DNA from: Oscillospiraceae bacterium
GTDB taxonomy: Bacteria > Bacillota > Clostridia > Oscillospirales > Ruminococcaceae
Direction of reading: 5' to 3'
Length of the DNA stretch: 50,579 nucleotides
Assembly: GCA_016291435.1 (NCBI GenBank)
Contig: JAEEXH010000011.1
Coordinates: 1 to 50,579 of the forward strand
The notes beneath the pieces were generated by a model. That model searched no databases, was not told the DNA's origin, and saw nothing but the letters and a program-made list of their open reading frames with translations. Positions 42,890-49,311 of this stretch are shown one piece after another. The first letter of the stretch is position 1. Each line of letters begins with the position of its first letter. A program made the translations under genes and the position numbers.

Positions 42890-43867
42890 TCAGATCGAAG
42901 TATACGCCGGGTCTGTATTGGCAGCCCGCAGTCTGCTGTCGATCTCCGCGTAGTCGGGCGCTTCCCCGATCACGATGAGCACCGCCTGCTGATCCGCAGC
43001 GGGCTCGAGCGTGAGCTTCTCCTTTGTCATGTTGACGCGGAGCCAGCCGCCCGCGCCGTCGGGCAGGGAGCCCTTGAGCCGCGTGATCTCTCCGCAGGCG
43101 CCGCCGTGCATGATCTCATGCAGAAGCGGCTCCAGCGCTGCACGCGGAATCGCAACATGCAGGAAATAGTGAACGCCCGCCGCGTATTCATCCGGCTGAA
43201 ACTGCTTCACATAGGAAGATGCGCGGTAGCTCGATTCCGAAAGCGCGTCAAGCTCCTCCGGCGTGAGGGCATCCCACTCCTTCGCGAGCACCTGTGCCGC
43301 GGTAAAGCGCCGGTCGCACTGCACCGCTTCCAGCGCACGGTTCAGGTGCGCGAGCACACGCGCTGCCGCCTGCTCCGGCGTTTCCGTGATGCGCGAGAGC
43401 TTGCTGAGCACGAGCTTCCCCGCGCACGCCGCCTCCGACGCAAACAGATAATCGAGCTGCGGCGGGAGATTGTCCGCCGCCTCCGCATCGACGATTGTGA
43501 GGATGCTGCCGATCTCAAACCAGCGGTCGAGCGGGCTGTCGTGCAGCGTGTCGAAGAATTCGTCCATATCGAAGATGCCCGAGGGCTCCAGCAGCACGCG
43601 GTCGAAGTGCTGCATGCCGAGATTGATGAGCTGCGTCTTGAAGCGGCGGCGATGACAGAAGGGGTCATTGCACGCGGCGACCATCGCGAGCTCACAGTTT
43701 TCGCAGGCGAGATCTTTCAGCAGCAGCATATCGACATTCACGGCGCCGAAATCGTTGACAAGGATGGCGATGCGCTGCCCCTTGCCGATAAAGTGCTGCG
43801 CATAGCGGTGCAGGAAGGTCGTTTTCCCCGCGCCGAGCATGCCTGTAATAAGATCAATTTTCGTCAT
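42890..43867 (-). CDS. CobW/G3E family GTPase, variant metal site
   Basis: 325 residues. Walker A ITGMLGAGKTTFLHR, switch VNDFGAVNVD, E-x-SG in LLEPSGIFD and ILTIVDAE fit the G3E/CobW family of metallochaperones. Two family features are changed. The usual CxCC metal motif is absent; the equivalent loop is ENCELAMVAACNDPFCHRR, which could bind metal through Cys and His. The NKxD base-reading motif is SKLS. The C-terminal domain (about 215-320) is CobW_C-like. The promoter carries a GTTAGC-type palindrome shared with the flavodoxin locus, pointing to metal-dependent control. The target metal is unknown. Confidence 0.85.
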   Translation of the reverse strand: MTKIDLITGMLGAGKTTFLHRYAQHFIGKGQRIAILVNDFGAVNVDMLLLKDLACENCELAMVAACNDPFCHRRRFKTQLINLGMQHFDRVLLEPSGIFDMDEFFDTLHDSPLDRWFEIGSILTIVDAEAADNLPPQLDYLFASEAACAGKLVLSKLSRITETPEQAAARVLAHLNRALEAVQCDRRFTAAQVLAKEWDALTPEELDALSESSYRASSYVKQFQPDEYAAGVHYFLHVAIPRAALEPLLHEIMHGGACGEITRLKGSLPDGAGGWLRVNMTKEKLTLEPAADQQAVLIVIGEAPDYAEIDSRLRAANTDPAYTSI

Positions 43868-43890
43868 ATGACCGCCGCCTTTCCGCTTCT

Positions 43891-43919
43891 ATTTTAGCAC
43901 ATGCTAACGGATTTGTCAA
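43891..43919 (-). promoter_or_regulatory. cobW-type gene promoter
   Basis: TTGACA (43914-43919), 17-bp spacer, TAAAAT (43891-43896). The palindrome at 43893-43908 covers the -10 and half the spacer. Confidence 0.8.
43893..43908. promoter_or_regulatory. GTTA-N8-TAAC box 1 (operator)
   Basis: Minus strand GTTAGCATGTGCTAAA, matching the palindrome GTTAGCAN-NTGCTAAC in 15 of 16 positions. It overlaps the -10, so a bound protein would block RNA polymerase. Confidence 0.6.
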
Positions 43920-44013
43920 ATGGGGAGGAAGAGGTATCGCCTGACGGCGATGATATATAATGATGGCGCTGCCCTCAAACTCCTGCCGGGGACAGCGATC
44001 CCCGAACCCCCTT

Positions 44014-44047
44014 ATAAAAAAGAGCGCAGAAGAAAAATCCTCTGCGC
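44014..44047 (-). terminator. Terminator of the SHOCT protein gene
   Basis: GCGCAGA (44024-44030) pairs with TCTGCGC (44041-44047) around a 10-nt loop, followed on the minus strand by CTCTTTTTTATA. Lies 11 bp past the stop codon. Confidence 0.8.
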
Positions 44048-44058
44048 ATCTTCCTGTA

Positions 44059-44742
44059 TTACATTCTGGAAAGAATCTCTGCCTTTTTCGCGTCATATTC
44101 CGCCTGCGTGAGCACGCCGTCATCGAGCAGCGATTTCAGCTTGGCGAGCTTGTCGGTGTCATCGCCCGAGGACGCCGCTGCCGCACTCGGCTGACTTTTT
44201 ACCTTTTCCTTGAATGCCCGGAGCTCTGCAAGCGTCCGCTCTGTGAATTCCTGCGCATTCTGCACGCCGAGGAACCGGATAAAGCCCGTTGCGCTGGCAA
44301 TGGCAACCGTTCTGCCGCCGACCAGCTTGTCCGCGATGCCGTCCTTGACGCCGATGCTCGTGATATTCTCAAACGGCAGCTCGACAGATTTACTCCCGAG
44401 CAGTGTTTTCTTCACGCCGGAGATGCCGTTTTCGGTCAGTGTCAGGGTACACTGTTTCGGCGATTTCACCAATACCAGATACATCACCGCGCACAACACG
44501 ACCAATGCTGCAAGTACAATCAGTCCGATGATGCCTTCATCAGTCAGCATGAGACCATGATACCGATCCGCGCTCAAAATGCAGAAGTCGGCAATGCTGC
44601 GATAACGTTCGTAAGAGTCCCCTACGATATGCCGCAAAGGCATAAACAGCACAATCCACGCAGCAAGCAGTACGGCTGCCGCGATAACAAACGGTTTCTG
44701 CATTTTCGGCGCTATCTCCGCACGATAGGATTCCTTGCTCAT
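44059..44742 (-). CDS. PH-like/SHOCT membrane protein
   Basis: 227 residues. Two membrane helices (about 18-36, 72-92) flank a short loop. A bacterial PH-like beta domain follows (about 96-165, CTLTLTENGISGVKKT, LPFENITSIGVKDG). After a Ser/Ala linker the last 28 residues are a SHOCT motif, KLAKLKSLLDDGVLTQAEYD then AKKAEIL. SHOCT segments act in oligomerisation or protein contact. Divergent from the XRE gene, with its promoter covered by two palindromes, so likely repressed by it. AAAGGAG lies 9 bp upstream. Confidence 0.8.
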   Translation of the reverse strand: MSKESYRAEIAPKMQKPFVIAAAVLLAAWIVLFMPLRHIVGDSYERYRSIADFCILSADRYHGLMLTDEGIIGLIVLAALVVLCAVMYLVLVKSPKQCTLTLTENGISGVKKTLLGSKSVELPFENITSIGVKDGIADKLVGGRTVAIASATGFIRFLGVQNAQEFTERTLAELRAFKEKVKSQPSAAAASSGDDTDKLAKLKSLLDDGVLTQAEYDAKKAEILSRM

Positions 44743-44769
44743 ATTTTTCTGCTCCTTTTGCTTTTATGA

Positions 44770-44787
44770 TTAACGGTATACCGTCAA
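44770..44787. promoter_or_regulatory. XRE operator 1
   Basis: TTAACGGTATACCGTCAA, an 18-bp near-perfect palindrome over the expected start site of the SHOCT gene, centred 50 bp from operator 2. Confidence 0.65.
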
Positions 44788-44794
44788 CAATACT

Positions 44795-44823
44795 ATTATA
44801 TCACTTTACATGTGAAAAGTCAA
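44795..44823 (-). promoter_or_regulatory. SHOCT gene promoter
   Basis: TTGACT (44818-44823), 17-bp spacer, TATAAT (44795-44800). The -35 overlaps operator 2; operator 1 lies just downstream of the -10. Confidence 0.8.
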
Positions 44824-44837
44824 CGGTTTACCGTTAA
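44820..44837. promoter_or_regulatory. XRE operator 2
   Basis: TCAACGGTTTACCGTTAA, the same palindrome in opposite orientation. It overlaps the SHOCT -35 on one side and the likely XRE -35 on the other. Confidence 0.65.
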
Positions 44838-44863
44838 TCATTTCTCACAAAAAATGCTATCAT
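44834..44863 (+). promoter_or_regulatory. Weak XRE gene promoter
   Basis: TGCTATCAT offers an extended -10 (TATCAT, 44858-44863). The -35 candidate TTAATC (44834-44839, 18-bp spacer) is the end of operator 2, consistent with autoregulation. Confidence 0.45.
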
Positions 44864-44897
44864 GATTTGTAGAATATCGCAGAAAGGGGCGCTGTTT

Positions 44898-45140
44898 ATG
44901 CGTATTTCCGATGCTGTCGCGGAGCGGATCCTGGAGCTCTGCATGGCGCAGAATATCACCGTCAACAAGCTGGCGACTGTCTCCGGCGTCACGCAGTCCA
45001 CCGTCAACGACATTGTAAACCGCAAAGCAAAGAACATCGGCATTATCACGATCAAGAAGCTCTGCGACGGTCTGGACATCACGATCACGGATTTCTTCGA
45101 CACGGAGCGCTTCCGCAGTCTTGAGCAGGAGCTCTACTGA
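44898..45140 (+). CDS. XRE/Cro-type transcriptional regulator
   Basis: 80 residues from the ATG with AAAGGGG 8 bp upstream. A compact helix-turn-helix: MAQNITVNKLATVSGVTQST, VNDIVNRKAKNIGIITIKKL, CDGLDITITDFFD, the standard HTH_3 layout, ending in a short acidic tail. It is one of only two + strand genes. Its place beside two matching palindromes suggests it represses itself and the divergent SHOCT gene. No separate sensor domain. Confidence 0.9.
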   Translation: MRISDAVAERILELCMAQNITVNKLATVSGVTQSTVNDIVNRKAKNIGIITIKKLCDGLDITITDFFDTERFRSLEQELY

Positions 45141-45145
45141 ACACG

Positions 45146-45179
45146 AATGCCCCCGATACGCCTGGGTATCGGGGGCATT
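45146..45179. terminator. Terminator between converging genes
   Basis: Perfect 14-bp stem (AATGCCCCCGATAC / GTATCGGGGGCATT) with a 6-nt loop, 6 bp after the XRE stop and 29 bp from the flavodoxin stop. No T tract on either side, so it may act by structure or with a factor. Confidence 0.6.
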
Positions 45180-45207
45180 GTGAACACCGTATGCTGTTTT
45201 GCTGCGG

Positions 45208-45615
45208 TCAGCCCGCGAGCTCTGCGCCGAGCGCCTTGAGCTTTGCGAGGTCGTCATCAGAAGGCGCCTCATTCACGATATAGCCCTCATCGCCGACAAG
45301 CGATGCACCCGCTGCCTTCGTGCGCTCTGCCCAGTCGCGCATCCACGCGCCGTCGCCCCAGCCGTAAGAGCCGAAGAGCAGCACCTTCTTGCCGGAGAGT
45401 GCGCTCTCCGCAGATGCGAAGAACGGCTCAAAGGTATCCTCCTCGAGCACCTCATCGCCCATTGCCGGGCAGCCGAATGCGACTGCATCGTAATCTGCGA
45501 CACTGCCGCTGAAATCATCAACGGCGAACAGTTCTGCACCTGCGCCCTCTGCAACGGCGTTCGCCATTGCCTCCGTGTTGCCGGTGCCGCTCCAATAAAT
45601 AACTGCTGTTTTCAT
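45208..45615 (-). CDS. Flavodoxin
   Basis: 135 residues from MKTAVIYWSGTGNTEAMA, the FMN phosphate loop. GCPAMGDEVLEEDTF is the FMN ring region and LLFGSYGWGDGAWMRDW the second loop. A short electron-transfer flavodoxin, often replacing ferredoxin when iron is scarce. GGAGG lies 10 bp upstream. Second gene after DUF2325 (37-bp gap), under the GTTAGC-box promoter. Confidence 0.93.
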   Translation of the reverse strand: MKTAVIYWSGTGNTEAMANAVAEGAGAELFAVDDFSGSVADYDAVAFGCPAMGDEVLEEDTFEPFFASAESALSGKKVLLFGSYGWGDGAWMRDWAERTKAAGASLVGDEGYIVNEAPSDDDLAKLKALGAELAG

Positions 45616-45652
45616 TCCTGTAATTCCTCCATTGATATATTCAGGCAAGCGC

Positions 45653-45934
45653 TCAGTGCTCGAAGGTCTCAAGCAGCTTCTTCAATGCACTGACACTTGC
45701 GCTGTGTACATGCTTCACGGGAATCCCGTGCTTTTCCGAGCGGTTTTTGACACCCGCCAGCATCTTGTGGGAACATGTGCTTGTGAACACCACCATCAGA
45801 TCCGGATATCCGATCTTGTTCTCGAAATCGGCAGGCATCTGTGTAAACACCTTCGATTTCCATTTGAACTGCTTGCAGATATCCTGATACCGTGTGGCCA
45901 TGCGGTCATTGCCGCCGACGATCACGACACTCAT
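45653..45934 (-). CDS. DUF2325 family protein
   Basis: 93 residues from MSVVIVGGNDRMATRYQDIC, with AGGAGG 5 bp upstream. IVGGNDR, DLMVVFTSTCSHKMLAGVKN, and VKHVHSASVSALKKLLE fit DUF2325, a small Rossmann-like domain with a conserved Cys and His. Function unknown; it is commonly found with redox and metal genes. First gene of the flavodoxin operon, with a start-site palindrome. Confidence 0.85.
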   Translation of the reverse strand: MSVVIVGGNDRMATRYQDICKQFKWKSKVFTQMPADFENKIGYPDLMVVFTSTCSHKMLAGVKNRSEKHGIPVKHVHSASVSALKKLLETFEH

Positions 45935-46009
45935 AACATCCTCCTGCATTCTGTGCGGTTATATTCTTTGCATCGGGCGCGTGCGATATGCACGGCCTAT
46001 GCTTCGACA

Positions 46010-46025
46010 GTTACCTACCGCTAAC
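46010..46025. promoter_or_regulatory. GTTA-N8-TAAC box 2 (operator)
   Basis: Plus strand GTTACCTACCGCTAAC. It begins 7 bp downstream of the DUF2325 -10 (minus direction), so it covers the expected transcription start. Confidence 0.6.
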
Positions 46026-46032
46026 TGCAAAA

Positions 46033-46061
46033 AGTATACCATGAATCTGCGGCTTTGTCAA
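46033..46061 (-). promoter_or_regulatory. DUF2325-flavodoxin promoter
   Basis: TTGACA (46056-46061), 17-bp spacer, TATACT (46033-46038): a near-consensus promoter with the operator directly below. Confidence 0.85.
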
Positions 46062-46107
46062 GAAAAAGAACGCCCTTTTTCTGATTTTTCGGCGCATTCG
46101 CCAAACG

Positions 46108-46123
46108 GTTACTCTGCGCTAAC
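46108..46123. promoter_or_regulatory. GTTA-N8-TAAC box 4 (central)
   Basis: Plus strand GTTACTCTGCGCTAAC, about midway between the two divergent -35 boxes (46-49 bp from each). Its halves match box 2 better than boxes 1 and 3. Confidence 0.45.
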
Positions 46124-46172
46124 TCTGTATGTTGCTGTTTTGCATAAATCTGCGGGAATGCCGGAATTTGCC

Positions 46173-46201
46173 TTGACAAAATCCGCGCAGAATGGTATAA
46201 T
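46173..46201 (+). promoter_or_regulatory. DUF3793 promoter
   Basis: TTGACA (46173-46178), 17-bp spacer, TATAAT (46196-46201): consensus in both hexamers. Confidence 0.88.
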
Positions 46202-46209
46202 GTCTTACA

Positions 46210-46225
46210 GTTAGCAAATGATAAC
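46210..46225. promoter_or_regulatory. GTTA-N8-TAAC box 3 (operator)
   Basis: GTTAGCAAATGATAAC begins 8 bp after the -10 and so covers the expected start of the DUF3793 transcript; 15 of 16 positions fit the palindrome. Confidence 0.65.
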
Positions 46226-46242
46226 CGCAAAGGAGGGATCGT

Positions 46243-46809
46243 ATGTCCGAGGATGCCATCATCCGGAACTGTGCCCCGACACTCGCCGGGATCAAGACCG
46301 GCAATCTGTTCCGATACAGCTACGCCTGCGCGGATGACATGCGCGAGGCAGTCCGCCGCTGGAACCGTGCGCTGCGGGAGAAGGGCGTGCGGATCCTGCC
46401 GCTGCGCTTCTGCAAAAATCATGCGCTGATCTATGTCTACCGCCCGTCGAAGCTCACCAGCGATCTGCAAAACGCAGATGCCCGCCGGATCCTGCGGCAC
46501 TGCGGCTACTGCACGAATTCCGCCGACATCTGCATCGTGGAGCTCATCCGGCGCCTGCGTGCATCGGGCGATGCCTTTCCGCACGAGATCGGGCTCTTTC
46601 TCGGCTATCCGCCCGAGGATGTTTCAGGCTTCATCGAGCAGAAGGCATGCGGCTATAAATGTGTCGGCTGCTGGAAGGTCTACGGCGACGAGCAGAAATG
46701 CCGTCAGCTATTCGCAAAATATAAAAAATGCACGCGGGTCTATGAAGAACAGCTCAGAAAGGGCGTCTCCGTGCAGAAGATGACAGTCTCATGCAAAAAA
46801 GCATGTTAA
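46243..46809 (+). CDS. DUF3793 family protein
   Basis: 188 residues. The family core is plain: RFCKNHALIYVYRPSKL, and FPHEIGLFLGYPPEDVSGFI, followed by a Cys-rich C-terminal part (KACGYKCVGCWKVYGDEQKC) with a possible metal or Fe-S site. Function unknown; I recall DUF3793 genes beside flavodoxins and iron-transport genes in Firmicutes. AAAGGAGG lies 6 bp upstream. Divergent from the DUF2325-flavodoxin operon, and its promoter bears the same palindrome. Confidence 0.9.
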   Translation: MSEDAIIRNCAPTLAGIKTGNLFRYSYACADDMREAVRRWNRALREKGVRILPLRFCKNHALIYVYRPSKLTSDLQNADARRILRHCGYCTNSADICIVELIRRLRASGDAFPHEIGLFLGYPPEDVSGFIEQKACGYKCVGCWKVYGDEQKCRQLFAKYKKCTRVYEEQLRKGVSVQKMTVSCKKAC

Positions 46810-46830
46810 ATACCCCCTCCGATCGGAAAC

Positions 46831-46907
46831 GCGGCACCGTGCAGGAATGTACGGTGCCGCGCCAGTTTGTTTTTCATCTGCAGCGGGACAGGATCGCTCC
46901 TGCCCCG
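46831..46907 (+). terminator. Terminator(s) after DUF3793
   Basis: Perfect 10-bp stem GCGGCACCGT / ACGGTGCCGC (46831-46860), followed by GCCAGTTTGTTTTTC. A second stem, CGGGACAGGA / TCCTGCCCCG (46884-46907, one mismatch), is followed by TGTTTCATTTATT. They also separate the converging gene at 46916. Confidence 0.75.
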
Positions 46908-46915
46908 TGTTTCAT

Positions 46916-47956
46916 TTATTCCGCATCGCCGCGCCGGAATGTGATATTGACCGCATTGCCGTCGTCATCCTCATCCGTCAGCAGCTCGATCTGCTGAAAA
47001 TCGCTGTCTGCCGTGAATGCCAGATAACCGCGGATGCCGTGACCGGGCGTCATCGTCTCATAGCTGAGCGCATCCCTGCCCTCGGGATTGTCCGAAACGC
47101 CGTAGAGGTAATCTGCCTGATACCCGTCTACCCAGAACTCGTACTGATAGCGGCTGAACTCCACATCCTCCCCGCTGTTGTTCATGCAGTCGATGAGCGC
47201 CAGCACCGTGACCTTCCCCTCGGGCGAGCCGTAACCGATATATTCGAGATCCTCCTCCTCTGCCGGGCGCACAAGCAGCTTCTCAAGCGTGACCGTGCAG
47301 CCGTCATATTCCCGCTGCTCGCCGATCTCATAGGTCTCATACTGCTTTTTGCCGAGTCCGGAGACTTCCTCCTCCGTGAGCCGGTCGAGATAGCCGACCA
47401 GCAGGCGCGGCACTGTCACCTCTTTGTCGGAAACCGTCGTGTAGGTATACAGCCCGAGGCTCTGCCCCCAGACGGTCACATAGTCATCTTCGAGCAGACG
47501 CTCCGCACCGACCGGCAGGATATAGTCAAGATAAATCACATCACTGTAGCCGTCGCCGACGCCCAGACGGTAATGCCCTTCCATCTCCTGCAAAATCTTG
47601 CCGGTGAAGGTATAATACTGCCGGATAAGGGAATTGCCGCCGCGGTTCAGCGTTTCATAGCTCACCGACTGACACTGCGACTCATAGAGTGCGCGGGCTG
47701 CGGGATCCTCCTCGCTGCTCTGCGCCGTTTCCGGCGTCTCCAGCCCCTCGAAGGGATCGGGCGCCGATTCCGTCACTTCCTCGGGGGGATATTTCATCTC
47801 CGCAACATCCTTTCCGAGATAATCCACCTCACTGATGAGAAAGCGCATATACAGAAGCAAATACACATTGCACGCGAGCGAACCGACTGTCAGCACGCAG
47901 AGCACGATGAGCAGAATACGCTGTGCCTTTGTTTTCTGTTCTGCTGTCACGATCAA
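46916..47956 (-). CDS. Membrane-anchored DUF4352-like protein
   Basis: 346 residues. One N-terminal membrane helix (about 14-38), an acidic linker (about 50-85), an OB-like domain (about 105-185, YTFTGKILQEMEG then DDYVTVWGQSLGL) and a C-terminal Ig-like domain (about 225-346) with LALIDCMNNSGEDVEFSRYQ and TADSDFQQIELL, the DUF4352 pattern. It acts outside the cell membrane. The start is TTG at 47956 (AAAGGAGG four bases away) or GTG at 47950 (ten bases away). Own promoter. Confidence 0.75.
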   Translation of the reverse strand: MIVTAEQKTKAQRILLIVLCVLTVGSLACNVYLLLYMRFLISEVDYLGKDVAEMKYPPEEVTESAPDPFEGLETPETAQSSEEDPAARALYESQCQSVSYETLNRGGNSLIRQYYTFTGKILQEMEGHYRLGVGDGYSDVIYLDYILPVGAERLLEDDYVTVWGQSLGLYTYTTVSDKEVTVPRLLVGYLDRLTEEEVSGLGKKQYETYEIGEQREYDGCTVTLEKLLVRPAEEEDLEYIGYGSPEGKVTVLALIDCMNNSGEDVEFSRYQYEFWVDGYQADYLYGVSDNPEGRDALSYETMTPGHGIRGYLAFTADSDFQQIELLTDEDDDGNAVNITFRRGDAE

Positions 47957-47990
47957 AACGCCTCCTTTGCGTCACAAATTCTGTATCTGC

Positions 47991-48019
47991 ATTATAGCAC
48001 AGATCCGCGAAAATAGCAA
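47991..48019 (-). promoter_or_regulatory. Promoter of the DUF4352-like gene
   Basis: TTGCTA (48014-48019), 17-bp spacer ending TGC, TATAAT (47991-47996). Confidence 0.75.
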
Positions 48020-48031
48020 TACCTATAACAA

Positions 48032-48058
48032 ACGCGCCCCTGTTTTGCAGGAGCGCGT
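48032..48058 (-). terminator. Terminator of the epimerase gene
   Basis: ACGCGCCCCTG / CAGGAGCGCGT, ten of eleven pairs, 5-nt loop, followed on the minus strand by TTGTTATAG. Lies 14 bp past the stop. Confidence 0.75.
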
Positions 48059-48072
48059 CTCATACTATTTTA

Positions 48073-49077
48073 TTATGCAGTGAAGAACCGCTGATTCGCT
48101 TCAAAGACGCCGTGCGGCTTGAGCTCGCGGTAGCCGGTGACCTCGGGCGGGAGGCTGAGATTCGGCGCGTCGATCATCGCGGTCATGGGCTCGGGGCAGA
48201 AGTAACCGTTGAAGCCCTTGTCATTCCAGACAATCCAGAACTTGTATTCCTCGCTGACCTCGTAGCAGATCTTCTTGCCGCTCGCGACATCCTCGCAGAT
48301 GACGCCGTAGAACTTCTGACCGTCCAGCGTACCGTAATCTGCCTGATACATGTCATTGTCGAGATTCTGGAGCACCGGGCACTTGGTGCCGTTCTTGTAT
48401 TCCAGATCGGAGAGCTTCGGCTCCAGCAGGCGCTCTGTCGGCAGGCAGCGCTCATTGAGCTCGCAGCGCTTGCCGATCGGCACCATCAGGCGCATGTCCT
48501 CAGCCTTTGCGCCGTCCAGAAACGGTGCCTGAATGGTCGTGTGAGTTGCCAGCGAAACAGGCAGTGCCTTGTCCGAAAGATTGATCATCGCAAATTTATG
48601 CTCCAGACCGTACTCGCTCAGCGTGAAGGTCAGCTCCACGCGGAAGCGCAGGGGGAGATACGCAAAGAACGGGTCGTTCTCGTCGTAGTCGTAGGCGGTC
48701 TTCACAACAGCACAGTTCTCGTCGGCATGCTGCGAGAGCACCTTGTAGGCACGCTTATGCAGAAAGCCGTGGATGTGGTTGTTGTAGGGTGCTGCTTCGT
48801 TGACGGGCAGGTGATACACCGCATCGGAGGTTTTCAGCACACCGTCTGCAAACCGGTTCGGCAGATACAGCGTCGGGAGCCCCCACACTTCAGCCGACTG
48901 CCGCAGAGTCTCTGCGGTGTTCTCCGGGTTGAAGCGGAAGACGTCGATGCCGTTTTTGACATCCCGCAGGCGAATGACATTGGAGCCGAGCTCATAGGCA
49001 ATGTACGCCTCATAGCCGCCGGCCGCAAGCATGATGCAGGGGGTGCCGTTCAGGACCGTTGTCTGGGTCATATTCAT
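48073..49077 (-). CDS. Aldose 1-epimerase family protein
   Basis: 334 residues from MNMTQTTVLNG, the first ATG, with AAAGGAGG 10 bp upstream. Galactose-mutarotase fold: LGSNVIRLRDVKNGIDV, the His pair in YNNHIHGFLHKRAYKV, a second His in SLATHTTIQAP, and the catalytic Glu in CPEPMTAMIDAPNL. Interconverts the anomers of an aldose; the substrate is unknown. Single gene with own promoter and terminator, so not obviously tied to a sugar operon. Confidence 0.88.
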   Translation of the reverse strand: MNMTQTTVLNGTPCIMLAAGGYEAYIAYELGSNVIRLRDVKNGIDVFRFNPENTAETLRQSAEVWGLPTLYLPNRFADGVLKTSDAVYHLPVNEAAPYNNHIHGFLHKRAYKVLSQHADENCAVVKTAYDYDENDPFFAYLPLRFRVELTFTLSEYGLEHKFAMINLSDKALPVSLATHTTIQAPFLDGAKAEDMRLMVPIGKRCELNERCLPTERLLEPKLSDLEYKNGTKCPVLQNLDNDMYQADYGTLDGQKFYGVICEDVASGKKICYEVSEEYKFWIVWNDKGFNGYFCPEPMTAMIDAPNLSLPPEVTGYRELKPHGVFEANQRFFTA

Positions 49078-49153
49078 GATGATAGTGCCTCCTTTGCACT
49101 GGGACTTTCGGCTCTTCACACGGCTGTCCGCCGCGGCAATACCGATTCACTTT

Positions 49154-49182
49154 AGTATAGCATATTTTTCGGAAAAACGCAA
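49154..49182 (-). promoter_or_regulatory. Epimerase gene promoter
   Basis: TTGCGT (49177-49182), 17-bp spacer ending TGC, TATACT (49154-49159). Leader about 70 nt. Confidence 0.75.
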
Positions 49183-49251
49183 GTCCCGCTCTTTATTTTG
49201 GCAATCTGTACGAATATCGACCTTGAATTTGGTCACTTTGCGCGTGCGTGC

Positions 49252-49289
49252 AAAAAGCGCCCCGTCTCACGGGAAATGAGACGGGGCGC
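49252..49289 (-). terminator. Terminator of the dockerin gene
   Basis: Perfect 13-bp stem GCGCCCCGTCTCA / TGAGACGGGGCGC with a 7-nt loop and, on the minus strand, TTTTTG. Lies 22 bp past the stop. Confidence 0.9.
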
Positions 49290-49311
49290 GGGGTCAGCGG
49301 AATCTGTAATC

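Noticed and set aside
46021-46584. A 187-codon minus-strand frame opposite DUF3793
   Set aside because: DUF3793 has a consensus promoter, ribosome binding site and recognised motifs. The minus frame also runs across the divergent promoter region.
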